From the NCBI RefSeq assembly GCF_013204885.1, contig NZ_JABMKX010000007.1:186001-250000 (forward strand): a stretch of DNA of 64,000 bases, written 5' to 3'. The notes beneath the pieces were generated by a model. The model was not told where the DNA came from and did not search any database. It was given only the letters and a program-made list of their open reading frames with translations. This document shows positions 35,885-47,744 of this stretch, one piece after another (positions within the stretch are counted from its first letter, which is position 1; every line of letters begins with the position of its first letter). Source of the DNA: Paenibacillus tritici (GTDB taxonomy: Bacteria > Bacillota > Bacilli > Paenibacillales > Paenibacillaceae). The translations under genes were made by a program, and so were the position numbers.

Positions 35885-37273
35885 ACCATTCGTTAGGTGA
35901 TCAGCAGCCTTTTTCCCCCGGCGTCCAAACTGAACAGAATAGACTGCAATCACCACAATGACCAGAACCGCAAGCACCGCAAAAATATTGCTATATACCA
36001 TGGACGCATGGTTATCCGCTATAGGATTCAAGGCCGCCGCCGGCGCACCGGAATCAAGCACCTTGCCCAGTACAGCCGTCGATGAGGCGGCAGAGATGAA
36101 GGTCAGCATGGAGAATAAGCCCATTCCAACGCCTGTCTGCTCATGGGACAGCGTCCGGGACACGGTGTTCGACATTGCAATCTGCATGAACGACTGGCCC
36201 AGCACACAGAAGATCAAGGATAATGAGACCAGAACAGCATGCCTGCCGGCAACTACAGACAGACACAGGAAGCCAATAACAAGAAGCGCTGAGGCCGTAT
36301 ACACTAGTCTCGGGTTTCCTTTCTCATCTGCCAGTTTCCCGCCCTTGCGGCCCAGAAAGGTAGTAACTATTGCTGCGGGCAGCATGACGATCCCGATATA
36401 GGCAGGAGGCAGACCATTAACCAGGGCCAAGAGCTGGGGGATCAGATACGGAGAGCTGAAGCTGATTCCCGTAATGAAGAACGTAATGACAAGGATGACG
36501 GAATACTGTTTATTCCGGAAAATATCGGGAGAAATGAATGGAGCCGCAGCGAAGCGGATGCGCAGTACAAACAGGATCAACATAAAGAGGGCTGAAAGCC
36601 CGAGCCAGAGGCTAGTATTCGTCAACGCCAGCAGGATGGCCGTCACCGTTCCAGCGAGCAGCGCCCCGCCAAGCCAGTCGATGGGATCAGCATCCCCTTG
36701 CTCATCATCCAGATATTTGCGGTAGACAGGCAGCGTAAGCAGCGACAACAGCGGAATGACGAACAGAATCCGCCAGCTCCATGCGCTGATTACAAAACCG
36801 GCAACAATCGGCCCCATCGCCGTACCGAGCGCAATCCCGATAGCAGACATGCCGAGCGCCCGGCCCCGCTTATCAGGAGAGAAGTAACGGACCGGTACAA
36901 TCATAGCCATCGCAGGGATAACTGAGGCGCCAGCCGCCTGCACAACACGACCGGCAATAATCATCCAATATTCTGTAGCTGCAAGGCCGGCGATAGATCC
37001 CAGGACGAAGAGTAACAATCCGAACGTCAGTAAATCCTTCAGCCGGTATTTCTCCGTCAATTTGCCGAAGGTTACGGCGCCGACAGCATATACAATCATA
37101 TAACTGGTAATGATCCAGCTTACCTGGGAGGAAGATAATTCAAATTGCCTGCTGATCGTCGGCAGGACAATATTGAACATATTCGCATTCATTGACGAAA
37201 TAATCAGTGTAAAAATCAGGGCGCGCATTAATAGATTTCCTGTATTTTTGGGGTTCACAGCATGAGATTGCAT
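35879..37273 (-). CDS. MFS drug exporter, Tet(L)-like 14-helix type
   Basis: Major facilitator efflux pump of 464 residues with 14 predicted helices, of the DHA2 (Tet(K)/Tet(L), QacA-like) type: NANMFNIVLPTISRQFELSS at helix 1, GKLTEKYRLKDLL in the first cytoplasmic loop, and RVVQAAGASVIPAMAMIVP with the antiporter motif of helix 5 (GPIVAGFVI). The ATG follows GAGGAG by about 9 bases. It lies downstream of a TetR gene and each carries an identical 18-base operator, so drug-induced derepression is likely. Substrate range unknown. Confidence 0.92.
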   Translation of the reverse strand: MQSHAVNPKNTGNLLMRALIFTLIISSMNANMFNIVLPTISRQFELSSSQVSWIITSYMIVYAVGAVTFGKLTEKYRLKDLLTFGLLLFVLGSIAGLAATEYWMIIAGRVVQAAGASVIPAMAMIVPVRYFSPDKRGRALGMSAIGIALGTAMGPIVAGFVISAWSWRILFVIPLLSLLTLPVYRKYLDDEQGDADPIDWLGGALLAGTVTAILLALTNTSLWLGLSALFMLILFVLRIRFAAAPFISPDIFRNKQYSVILVITFFITGISFSSPYLIPQLLALVNGLPPAYIGIVMLPAAIVTTFLGRKGGKLADEKGNPRLVYTASALLVIGFLCLSVVAGRHAVLVSLSLIFCVLGQSFMQIAMSNTVSRTLSHEQTGVGMGLFSMLTFISAASSTAVLGKVLDSGAPAAALNPIADNHASMVYSNIFAVLAVLVIVVIAVYSVQFGRRGKKAADHLTNGL

Positions 37274-37313
37274 GATTTGTACTCCTCTCTGAATGCCTTG
37301 CTCTAATGTAGTC

Positions 37314-37331
37314 TGTCAGTACTTACTGTCA
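37314..37331. promoter_or_regulatory. TetR-family operator of the MFS gene
   Basis: TGTCAGTACTTACTGTCA, a near-palindrome, 41 bases upstream of the MFS start. On the minus strand ATGACA (-35) lies within it and TACATT 16 bases further can serve as -10, so a bound repressor would block RNA polymerase. The identical 18-mer is at 37973-37990. Confidence 0.75.
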
Positions 37332-37348
37332 TTTTGTTCAAAAAACAA

Positions 37349-37939
37349 CTAGGGCGTTAAAGCCCTAGTAAAGGTCTGCACACTCGCGGTTATGAACTCC
37401 TCCAGCGACACCGAGGTGAAGTTGGCATCATCGTCCAGATGATTCAGGAAGGCACCGTAATTCATCACCATAAACTGCACTGCCTGCACTCTGGCATTGC
37501 CGGGAACCAGCTTACCCTGCTCCGTCATGGTTGTGAAATACTCCGTCAGAGCCTGCATTAACTGCTCAGGGGAGTTTCTGGTATACTCCTCCAGCCCGGG
37601 CAGATTATCCGCCTCTTTAATACAGATCATAATCATCTTCCGGTTGCGGTTCATAATCTCATGATAGGTCCGGCTGATCAGAAGCAGATCCCTCTGAAGA
37701 TCCCACACAATCCTCTCATTGAACAGCCTAACCATCTCCCCGGCATAATGAAAACGGTCGAATGCCTGCTCCAGAAGGTTCTGCTTGCTGCCGAACTGCC
37801 GGAACAGCGTTTTTTCACTTAAACCCGCTGCTGCTGCAATCTCCTGGGTAGTCACGCTCTTGTAGCCCTTCTCTGCGAACAGATCAATGGCAGCGATCAG
37901 CAATTTATCACTGGTGCTTAAATTCTGGCCTTCACTCAT
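37349..37939 (-). CDS. TetR/AcrR-family repressor
   Basis: Repressor of 196 residues. Its helix-turn-helix is IAAIDLFAEKGYKSVTTQEI and AAAAGLSEKTLFRQFGSKQN; the C-terminal ~140 residues form the ligand and dimer domain. It precedes the MFS pump by 75 bases on the same strand. An 18-base operator lies 34 bases upstream of its start and an identical one in front of the pump, so it should repress both. Confidence 0.93.
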   Translation of the reverse strand: MSEGQNLSTSDKLLIAAIDLFAEKGYKSVTTQEIAAAAGLSEKTLFRQFGSKQNLLEQAFDRFHYAGEMVRLFNERIVWDLQRDLLLISRTYHEIMNRNRKMIMICIKEADNLPGLEEYTRNSPEQLMQALTEYFTTMTEQGKLVPGNARVQAVQFMVMNYGAFLNHLDDDANFTSVSLEEFITASVQTFTRALTP

Positions 37940-37972
37940 GTATATTCCTCATTTCAGTATTCAACAATTGAC

Positions 37973-37990
37973 TGTCAGTACTTACTGTCA
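37973..37990. promoter_or_regulatory. TetR-family operator of the repressor gene
   Basis: Second exact copy of TGTCAGTACTTACTGTCA, upstream of the tetR-type gene. The identity extends on both sides to 22 bases. It supports autoregulation. Confidence 0.75.
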
Positions 37991-37996
37991 TTTAAG

Positions 37997-38038
37997 TAAA
38001 AGAATACACCCTGCTAATCATAATAGCAAGGTGTATTC
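37997..38038 (-). terminator. Rho-independent terminator of the collagen-like gene
   Basis: On the minus strand a 15-base stem (GAATACACCTTGCTA with its complement, one T-G pair) and a 7-base loop are followed by TTCTTTTACTT. It lies 40 bases after the stop of the gene at 38079. Confidence 0.8.
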
Positions 38039-38078
38039 CGCTGGAAGCACATGTTACCAGGAGGGAGCTACAGTTAAC

Positions 38079-38492
38079 CTAGAAGCAGGTGAACGAGCTA
38101 ATCCGGCTCAGATCAATGCCGAAGTAACCCCAGAACAATCCGTTCCATCTGAAGCCTGCAATAGAATTGCGTCCGACAAATACCGGGTAGAACCAGAATT
38201 GCTCGCCGTTGTTCAGCCAGATATAAGTGTTGCGGAACAGGCAGCGTCTGATCCCTCCGGGGTCAACGGCAAATGTGGTAGCCTGCATTTGCGGTACGAA
38301 TTGCGGTGGAGGAGCCGTTGGCGCCTGCACGCCTCCCGGTGCACCTCCCGGAGACCCCGGAAATCCCCCCGGGCCTCCGCCTGGAAACCCCGGCACGCCT
38401 GGTCCACCCGGAAATGGAAATCCGGGTCCTCCGGGTCCTCCCGGAATTCCCGGAAACCCTCCGCCGGCTCCCGGTATTGGCAAAATTCCCAT
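38079..38492 (-). CDS. collagen-like Gly-Pro repeat protein with conserved C-terminal domain
   Basis: Protein of 137 residues. After MGILPIPGAGG, residues ~12-57 are Gly-X-X triplets rich in Pro and Phe (GGPGGPGFPFPGGPGVPG, GGPGGFPGSPGGAPGG). The C-terminal ~75 residues are aromatic and Cys-containing: RCLFRNTYIWLNNGEQFWFY, PVFVGRNSIAGFRW and FWGYFGIDLSRISSFTCF. Such short GXX proteins with this tail recur in spore-forming bacilli, where collagen-like proteins often decorate the spore surface; that role is inferred. The ATG at 38492 follows GGGGAG by 9 bases. No signal peptide. Ends before a clear terminator. Confidence 0.7.
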   Translation of the reverse strand: MGILPIPGAGGGFPGIPGGPGGPGFPFPGGPGVPGFPGGGPGGFPGSPGGAPGGVQAPTAPPPQFVPQMQATTFAVDPGGIRRCLFRNTYIWLNNGEQFWFYPVFVGRNSIAGFRWNGLFWGYFGIDLSRISSFTCF

Positions 38493-38581
38493 ATATGATC
38501 GCTCCCCTTTCAACTAATAGGCATAATCATCATATGCATTCGCGGAGAAGTTGCCTGGGCGGATGCCCATACCAAGAGCAA

Positions 38582-39562
38582 TCAGACCATAGGGTACGAG
38601 CGGAATTCAGTGATAAATTCCTCCAGCCAGTCTTCTGTGAAATCCAGTGCACCACTGTCATGGATGAATTCAACATCAAGACCCATGACCCACAACCGGC
38701 GGGCGATGATAAACAGATCCATCGCAGATTCATCCTGCTCAGAGAAATCCCGGACAGAGCGATAGCCGGAGATCAGCGTATTCCACAGCGGGGTCTTTTT
38801 CTCCTCCGGCAAGCGTTTTCTATGACGGACTTGCACCAGGTCGTATGCCCGCCATCCTTTTGCCGCCCATTCAAAGTCATAATGCGTGAAGGTATCGCCT
38901 TCCTGGAAGGCGTTATTATTCCCATGCAAATCGCCATGGCAAATCCCCCAATCCAAGCCTTGACTGGCGGCCTTGTGGATTCGCTCTATTAACGCGTCCG
39001 AGAACTCCCGCAGGAATGGAGTGGCGTGATGCCCCTCTCCAAGATAGTCCACAATACGCTCTAACGGCTGGCTGATCAGAGCGTTAGTATCCATATTGTA
39101 TCTTGGAAGCTCCAGGGAGATGTTGTCCATGGCAGCGTGTAATTCGGCAGCGGACTTCCCGAAAGCGAAGCATGACTTCTCGTCATGAAGCACATTCTCC
39201 GTACCGGTCAGGTAGCTGAAAATCACGGCAACTCTCGGGCCCTCTGGGGCATGGATCACCGAGAATGATCCGCCGTCCTTTTGGAGAACAGGAACAGACA
39301 CCTTGGTACTTGCTGAGCTTAACTGATAATCGAGCTGCGTCAGTAGAGACATCTCGTAGGCCACATCATTTTCGCTGACGGATTGACGGTATACGCGAAG
39401 AATATAGTATCCTCTAGAGGTGCGAAGTCTATAGGTATCATTCAATCCGCGTAACCAGAAGAGGCAATCCTTCCACTCCCCAATGTCATACAGACAGCTC
39501 AGGCAGTGTTCTAAATATTTCGGGGCAAGCACGGAACGTAAAGCAGTTGGTTTATTATACAT
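38582..39562 (-). CDS. APH-family phosphotransferase
   Basis: Kinase-like protein of 326 residues of the aminoglycoside/homoserine phosphotransferase (APH) fold. Brenner's motif WGICHGDLHGNN (catalytic Asp) and THYDFEWAAKGWRAYDLVQV, which supplies the metal-binding Asp, are clear; the nucleotide lobe (TYRLRTSRGYYILRVYR) begins near residue 45. Whether the substrate is an antibiotic, amino alcohol or sugar is unknown. It overlaps the epimerase gene by 8 bases and follows it on the same strand, so both probably belong to one pathway. Confidence 0.85.
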   Translation of the reverse strand: MYNKPTALRSVLAPKYLEHCLSCLYDIGEWKDCLFWLRGLNDTYRLRTSRGYYILRVYRQSVSENDVAYEMSLLTQLDYQLSSASTKVSVPVLQKDGGSFSVIHAPEGPRVAVIFSYLTGTENVLHDEKSCFAFGKSAAELHAAMDNISLELPRYNMDTNALISQPLERIVDYLGEGHHATPFLREFSDALIERIHKAASQGLDWGICHGDLHGNNNAFQEGDTFTHYDFEWAAKGWRAYDLVQVRHRKRLPEEKKTPLWNTLISGYRSVRDFSEQDESAMDLFIIARRLWVMGLDVEFIHDSGALDFTEDWLEEFITEFRSYPMV

Positions 39563-40451
39563 CTGAGTCTCCTCGGGCTTGTTTCTCCAATTGGATCATC
39601 GTTTCTTCAAACCCTTTAACCGGACTGTAGCCCAGTTCATCTTTTATTTTGGTATAACTATACGCCATTCTTATAGGGTCTCCGCCCGGTGTGGTGAACT
39701 TCTTATTCATGGCACGCCCAATACGTACAGTGAACTCTTGCTCCGGGTAATTCCCGTCTACTGCATTGTAGCATTGGTTCACGGCCGCAGGATGCGTTGC
39801 TGCCAGTACACACATCTCAGCCAAGTTCTCCGCATGGACCCAAGGGGTCAGATCATCCGGGTGAATCCAATTCACATCCTCTATATCAGCAAGCCTGGCA
39901 ATCAGCTTATCGCCCCAGTGGGAGTTAGACTCGGAGCAGATCACTCCAGGACGCAGAATTACACATTCCAGCCCCTTAGCTATTGCTGCCTGTATAATCC
40001 GCTCCGATTCACATTTGGTTGAGATGTACACCTCCGAATGACCATATGCCAAATCACTTTCTTCATCCAGCTCTACCGCTCCATCACAATGACCATACAC
40101 CGACAGCGTCGAAATATGTACGAAGCGTTCAACCCCGGCTGCTATAGCCCCATCCACCAGGTTCTGGACCCCTTCAATATTCGACGCCTCAGCGGTAGCT
40201 CTATCCTCACCAAGATACGCCGCAGCGTGAATGATAACATCAACGTTGTGAAGCGCTTTCAATATTGCGTCTTTATCCGTTAAGTCTCCAATAACGGGTG
40301 TAATGCCTAGCTGACTGCAAAGGTCCATCTTCTCTTTATTACGTATAAGTCCTTTAACTTCAGCGCCTTCCTGCAGGCACCTGGCGGCAATTTTGTCCCC
40401 TGCCGTACCCGAGATCCCTGTAACCAGAACAACCTTATTGCGAAGCTTCAT
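39555..40451 (-). CDS. NAD-dependent epimerase/dehydratase (extended SDR)
   Basis: Extended short-chain dehydrogenase of 298 residues. NAD-binding motif is VLVTGISGTAGDKIAARCL (GxxGxxG), with VIHAAAYLGE, a catalytic YISTK (Tyr-x-x-x-Lys) and CVILRPGVI downstream. It resembles NAD(P)-dependent sugar epimerases or 3-beta-hydroxysteroid-dehydrogenase-type enzymes. The stop region overlaps the following APH-type kinase by 8 bases. Substrate not recognised. Confidence 0.9.
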   Translation of the reverse strand: MKLRNKVVLVTGISGTAGDKIAARCLQEGAEVKGLIRNKEKMDLCSQLGITPVIGDLTDKDAILKALHNVDVIIHAAAYLGEDRATAEASNIEGVQNLVDGAIAAGVERFVHISTLSVYGHCDGAVELDEESDLAYGHSEVYISTKCESERIIQAAIAKGLECVILRPGVICSESNSHWGDKLIARLADIEDVNWIHPDDLTPWVHAENLAEMCVLAATHPAAVNQCYNAVDGNYPEQEFTVRIGRAMNKKFTTPGGDPIRMAYSYTKIKDELGYSPVKGFEETMIQLEKQARGDSDV

Positions 40452-40601
40452 TTCGATTCTCCTTTAGCCCACTTGCTATTGCTATAGATATGGATCTTAT
40501 ATGAACAAATTCTAGTATATAAAATATTTGCAATCTATAGCAAATCCCCGCTCCGAGGGTTCATAATAGATTCATCATGATTAGAGCGGGGGCTTTGGAG
40601 C

Positions 40602-40874
40602 ATGGAACTGAACGAACAAGGTGTACTCCTTATTGATGAACAGGATATCTGCAATATGTATTTTTACTCAGTCCATGATGGAACAGCATTCAAGGATTCC
40701 TTCCGGTTTGAGATGCAGCTGCAGGGGATTGAACTTCATCCCGGCAGTGTAACCGAGCTCGTTCATCCGCCGCAGATGCCGGAAGGCTACCCGGAAGAAG
40801 ACCTTCCACTTGTCGTTGAAGCCGTCTATGCTGTAATCCGGGAGAATGATCCGGGCTTCGGGGTGTGGTCATAG
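40602..40874 (+). CDS. hypothetical small acidic protein
   Basis: A 90-residue acidic protein, not recognised: IDEQDICNMYFYSVHDGTAF, then FRFEMQLQGIELHPGSVTEL and a C-terminal YAVIRENDPGFGVWS. It has no signal peptide or membrane segment. The ribosome site (GGGGG at 40588-40592 or GGAG just before the ATG) is not ideal. It stands alone between the epimerase (divergent) and a convergent VOC gene. Confidence 0.55.
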   Translation: MELNEQGVLLIDEQDICNMYFYSVHDGTAFKDSFRFEMQLQGIELHPGSVTELVHPPQMPEGYPEEDLPLVVEAVYAVIRENDPGFGVWS

Positions 40875-40895
40875 GACCGGACCCCGAAGGTTCCG

Positions 40896-41300
40896 TCAAC
40901 CTCTACCGCTGAACCGTCTGATCGCCTCCTCAGTTACCGGCTCAAAGAGATTGACGAGGTTGCCGTCAGGGTCGCGGAACAGCATGGAACGGTTGCCCCA
41001 GGGCATCAGGGTCGGTTCTTTGACCCAATCGCCAATAGCAGGCTTCAGGCGCGCGTACTCTGCTTCGACATCGTTAACGCAGAACTCGATGATGACACTG
41101 TGATTATTGGCTGCCATTACAGAACCGGCTCCGAATAGCTGCGCCGTCTGGGAGTGGCCGATTGCCAGGGTGCATGATGGCACAACGAGCTCAGCAAACA
41201 CTGGAGCGGGACGCTCCGCCGTAACACCCAGAACATGCTCATAGAACCCGACGAGACGATCTACATCGTCGGTAATAATGCGTACAGAAGCGAAATTCAC
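40896..41300 (-). CDS. VOC-family (glyoxalase-like) protein
   Basis: Single-module VOC protein of 134 residues: ASVRIITDDVDRLVGFYEHV at the start, VIIEFCVNDVEAEYARL in the middle and MLFRDPDGNLVNLFEPV at the end, the standard glyoxalase/bleomycin-resistance pattern. Members bind metals and small toxic compounds. It is divergent from ada across a repeated hairpin at 41350-41391. Confidence 0.88.
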   Translation of the reverse strand: MNFASVRIITDDVDRLVGFYEHVLGVTAERPAPVFAELVVPSCTLAIGHSQTAQLFGAGSVMAANNHSVIIEFCVNDVEAEYARLKPAIGDWVKEPTLMPWGNRSMLFRDPDGNLVNLFEPVTEEAIRRFSGRG

Positions 41301-41349
41301 AAGATATCATCCTTCCTATTTATACATCATACCTTCTTCCCCTAATATA

Positions 41350-41391
41350 AAAGAACGCTACTGACAACGTTGTGTCAGTAGCGTTTTTTTT
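41350..41391 (+). repeat. repeated palindrome, copy 1 (terminator-like)
   Basis: Stem AACGCTACTGACA (41354-41366), 6-base loop, TGTCAGTAGCGTT (41373-41385), followed by T residues to 41391; with one G-U pair the stem reaches 17 bases. Both arms occur again at 56176-56221. It lies between divergent promoters, not at a gene end; on the plus strand it could terminate or attenuate transcription running into ada. Confidence 0.75.
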
Positions 41392-41509
41392 GAGCTTCCT
41401 CGCGAATCCGCCCAATATCGAATATTCAAAATAAGTGCCTGATTTTCGGCTACGGCCGTCATGGGCAAGATATATAATAAATCTATCCTTAAAGGTGCAG
41501 GTGCTGATC

Positions 41510-42580
41510 ATGATCCATAATGAGGAACGCAAGGCAGAATATTATAAAGCCCTTATCGAGAAAAAAACAGAATACGAAGGCGTCTTCTATGTAGGCGTCA
41601 CTTCCACCGGCGTATTTTGCCGGCCGACTTGTCCAGCCAGGAAACCAAAGTACGATAACTGCGAGTTCTACGAGACTGCGCAGCAGGCGCTTCTGGCTTC
41701 CTTCCGCCCGTGTCAGCGCTGCCGGCCCTTATCCCATCCGAATCATGTTTCGGATATCGTCCGGCTGCTGGTCGAGGCCGTGGAGCGGAACCCGGAGAAG
41801 CGCTGGAAGGGCCAAGATTTCAAGGCGTTATCCATTGATGAATCCACTGCCCGCCGTCAATTTAAAAAGCGCTTCGGCATGACCTTCGTGGAGTACGCCA
41901 GGTCCCGCCGAATGGGACTGGCCTTGAAGAATATCCGGTCGGGAGGGAAGATTATCGACACACAACTTGCTTCCGGCTATGATTCCAGCAGCGGCTTCCG
42001 GGATGCCTTCTCCCGCATTATGGGGGCGGCGCCTACGCGGTCAGAGAGCAGCCTTATTCTTAGAGCAGCATGGCTGGACACACCGCTCGGTCCTATGATG
42101 GCAATAGCGGACGACAATGAGCTCTATCTCCTGGAATTCGTAGACCGCCGGGGGCTGGAACGCGAGGTTGAACGGTTAAGGACCCGACTGAAGACAGCGA
42201 TTATTCCAGGACAGACCCTGCCCATTCAGTCGATGGAGCGAGAGCTGGGCCAGTTTTTCGAGGGAACATTAATCGAATTCAAGACACCTCTCCATCTGAT
42301 GGGATCACCTTTTCAGCAGAGCGTATGGGAACAGTTAAAGAAGATTCCACCCGGCGAGACCCGTTCTTACGCAGATATCGCACTGGCGCTCGGCAAGCCT
42401 AGAGCCTATCGTGCGGTGGCACAAGCGAATGGGGCCAATCAGCTGGCAATCGTCATTCCCTGTCATCGCGTAATTAACACCAGCGGCGGGCCCGGCGGGT
42501 ATGGCGGCGGAGTCGCACGCAAAGAATGGCTGATAAATCATGAGAAAAACGGAGGTCAAAACCATGAACAATCAACTTGA
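41510..42580 (+). CDS. ada: Ada: methylphosphotriester/O6-methylguanine repair protein and AraC-type activator
   Basis: Full-length Ada of 356 residues joining three units. The N-terminal zinc domain has Cys37, Cys41, Cys68 and Cys71 (FCRPTCPARKP, FRPCQRC), which take methyl groups from DNA phosphotriesters. An AraC-type helix-turn-helix lies at ~90-175 (VEYARSRRMGLALKN). The C-terminal O6-alkylguanine transferase has the acceptor cysteine in IVIPCHRVI. Methylated Ada activates its own regulon in bacteria. ATG at 41510 is the first in the domain; the frame upstream (to 41435) lacks domain sequence. Overlaps the next gene by 17 bases. Confidence 0.93.
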   Translation: MIHNEERKAEYYKALIEKKTEYEGVFYVGVTSTGVFCRPTCPARKPKYDNCEFYETAQQALLASFRPCQRCRPLSHPNHVSDIVRLLVEAVERNPEKRWKGQDFKALSIDESTARRQFKKRFGMTFVEYARSRRMGLALKNIRSGGKIIDTQLASGYDSSSGFRDAFSRIMGAAPTRSESSLILRAAWLDTPLGPMMAIADDNELYLLEFVDRRGLEREVERLRTRLKTAIIPGQTLPIQSMERELGQFFEGTLIEFKTPLHLMGSPFQQSVWEQLKKIPPGETRSYADIALALGKPRAYRAVAQANGANQLAIVIPCHRVINTSGGPGGYGGGVARKEWLINHEKNGGQNHEQST

Positions 42581-43343
42581 GCAAGCACGGAAATTTCACG
42601 AATTGCATAGAAGCGGCACCCCGCTGGTCCTTGTCAATGCCTGGGACGCCGGAAGCGCGCAGATCATTCAAGGAGCAGGAGGCCAGGTGATCGCTACCGG
42701 CAGTTGGTCTGTAGCTGCCGCGCATGGATACGACGATGGGGAGAAGCTTCCCTTCGACCTCGTTCTGTCTAATCTCCAGCGGATTAGCCAAAGTGTAGAT
42801 CTGCCCGTTACGATAGATATTGAGAGTGGCTATGGACCTTCGCCTGAGATAATCAAGAACAATGTGCTCAAGGTCATCGAATGCGGAGCCGTAGGCGTCA
42901 ATATTGAAGATCAGAAGATCCATGAACCGGGGCTATATCCCGTAGAGGAGCAAGTCCTGCGCATCACAGCTGTGCGGGAAGCCGGTGTGGATACGTCGAT
43001 TCCCCTTTTTATTAATGCCCGAACCGATATCTTCTTTGAGACCCCATCAGCCGAGCATGGGGAAGCCCACTTGGAAGCTGCCCTTCAAAGGGCACACGCC
43101 TATGCGGAAGCCGGAGCTCACGGGATCTTCGTGCCAGGTTTGTGTAATGAGGAGCTGATCGCGAGATTATGCCAACAGTCTTCGCTCCCCGTTAACGTTA
43201 TGGTTTCGCCGGATTCACCTTCTCTCCAGAGATTGGCGTCGTTAGGAGTCGCCCGCATCAGCTATGGTCCGCGTCCCTATTTGATATTGATGGATGCCTT
43301 GAAACAAGCTGCCGTGCGGGCCCTTGCCCTCCAGGAACTGTGA
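42564..43343 (+). CDS. isocitrate lyase/PEP mutase-family enzyme
   Basis: Enzyme of 259 residues of the PEP mutase/methylisocitrate lyase superfamily. Marks are PLVLVNAWDAGSAQII, TIDIESGYG (metal-binding Asp), GVNIEDQK and LFINARTDIF. The active-site KKCGH loop of true isocitrate lyases is absent, which suits the small oxaloacetate-decarboxylase or carboxyphosphonoenolpyruvate-type members. ATG at 42564 has GGAGG 8 bases upstream and lies within the end of ada, so it is coupled to ada. No functional link to DNA repair is known. Confidence 0.85.
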   Translation: MNNQLEQARKFHELHRSGTPLVLVNAWDAGSAQIIQGAGGQVIATGSWSVAAAHGYDDGEKLPFDLVLSNLQRISQSVDLPVTIDIESGYGPSPEIIKNNVLKVIECGAVGVNIEDQKIHEPGLYPVEEQVLRITAVREAGVDTSIPLFINARTDIFFETPSAEHGEAHLEAALQRAHAYAEAGAHGIFVPGLCNEELIARLCQQSSLPVNVMVSPDSPSLQRLASLGVARISYGPRPYLILMDALKQAAVRALALQEL

Positions 43344-43362
43344 TTAAGGGTGTTTCCAATAA

Positions 43363-43399
43363 GAAACGGCTGGTCAGGTTCCCCTGATCCAGCCGTTTC
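43363..43399. terminator. bidirectional terminator
   Basis: Stem GAAACGGCTGG...CCAGCCGTTTC, with a bulge near the loop, between the convergent PEP-mutase-family and GH1 genes; the minus-strand side is followed by TTATT. Confidence 0.7.
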
Positions 43400-43411
43400 C
43401 TTTGATTATGA

Positions 43412-46768
<3,357 letters not shown>

Positions 46769-46789
46769 TCATTGATAAGAAAAATATAA

Positions 46790-46882
46790 GAAAAACCTAA
46801 ACCGGTGAAAGAATACCCCTAGCAAAACACAGGGATAGTCCTTTCCCAGTTTAGGTTTTGCCTGCTCCGCAGTAGCAACCCC
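46790..46882 (-). promoter_or_regulatory. LicT antiterminator (RAT) and terminator before the PTS gene
   Basis: Minus strand 46882-46850 reads as the ribonucleic antiterminator: GGGGTTGCTACTGC, then GGAGCAGGCAAAACCTAAA, the family pattern. It overlaps a terminator whose stem AAACCTAAACTGG pairs with CCGGTTTAGGTTT (46790-46859) and is followed by TTCTT. LicT binding would favour readthrough into the PTS and GH1 genes. Confidence 0.85.
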
Positions 46883-46891
46883 AAACAAGGG

Positions 46892-47722
46892 TTATTTTAG
46901 ATGTACGACTCTTTCAATATGAATCGTTAAATACATGACTTCTTCATTGGTCAGTGTACAATTGTATGTTTTTCGGATATAATCTTGAATCTTCCGTCCA
47001 CACAAGAAGGAATCCTTATACTGCTGCTTGACCATCTCATATAACTCACTATCGGTATTCTCAATATGTGTGCCATTTAATATTCTCCGGGCGAAGAATT
47101 TGAGATGGGTGACGAACCTGTAATACGTCAGCGACTCTTCGTCGTAATCAATTTTGAAATGATACTTCACGATATTGAGAATCTCATGCATGATCTTGGT
47201 GATTTTAACTACATTTGGGATTTCTTCATTCATATGCGCATTTACCAGATGGAGCGCAATATGAGCGGCCTCGTCTTCCGGGAACCGGATTCCCAGCTCC
47301 TCATGGATCAGTAACAGCGCTTTCTCACCAATCTCGAATTCATCCTTGTAGAATTTCTTGACCTCCCACAGCAACACATTCTTGATATGGTGTCCCTGCC
47401 TGAAGCGTTCGATGGCCGAATGGATATGGTCGGTCAGACTAACATAGATGCTGTCGTGCAGTCTCTTCCCCAGATTCATTTTGGCGAGATTAATAATGCG
47501 CTCCGAAATCTCCATATGAGCAAGCGGGATCTCGGATAGAAGCGTCTTCATTTTGTCGGATATACTCTCATTATCCATGAAGACCTTCTCAATTTTATCT
47601 TCTTCAATGAGGTCGCCCGGCTTCTTCTTGAACGCAATCCCCCTGCCTATTACCACCACTTCTTTATTCTGGTCATTCACAGTAATGATGGCATTATTAT
47701 TCAACACTTTTGCAATTCTCAT
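46892..47722 (-). CDS. licT: BglG-family antiterminator LicT
   Basis: RNA-binding antiterminator of about 276 residues: CAT RNA-binding domain (MRIAKVLNNNAIITV, then GIAFKKKPGD), followed by two PTS regulation domains with conserved His sites (SLTDHIHSAIERF, EAAHIALHLVNAH and LTIHIERVV). It prevents termination at RAT sites when beta-glucosides are present and is inhibited by phosphorylation through the PTS. AAAGGTGG precedes the ATG. Both its own leader and the PTS leader carry RAT elements. Confidence 0.95.
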   Translation of the reverse strand: MRIAKVLNNNAIITVNDQNKEVVVIGRGIAFKKKPGDLIEEDKIEKVFMDNESISDKMKTLLSEIPLAHMEISERIINLAKMNLGKRLHDSIYVSLTDHIHSAIERFRQGHHIKNVLLWEVKKFYKDEFEIGEKALLLIHEELGIRFPEDEAAHIALHLVNAHMNEEIPNVVKITKIMHEILNIVKYHFKIDYDEESLTYYRFVTHLKFFARRILNGTHIENTDSELYEMVKQQYKDSFLCGRKIQDYIRKTYNCTLTNEEVMYLTIHIERVVHLK

Positions 47723-47744
47723 AATAACCACCTTTATCACAAAA

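Noticed and set aside
38313..38475. Short G/C-rich repeats considered as a CRISPR-like or tandem DNA array
   Set aside because: They are codon-level Gly-X-X repeats with no spacer structure. No CRISPR array was seen in the window.
37887..38517. Plus-strand frames with Pro/Gly-rich products opposite the collagen-like gene
   Set aside because: They mirror the Gly-Pro repeat on the other strand; the minus frame has a ribosome site, conserved tail and terminator.
40546..40591. CCCCGCTC...GAGCGGGG inverted repeat with a 30-base loop before the 90-residue gene
   Set aside because: Loop is long and there is no T-run; too weak to call a terminator or attenuator.
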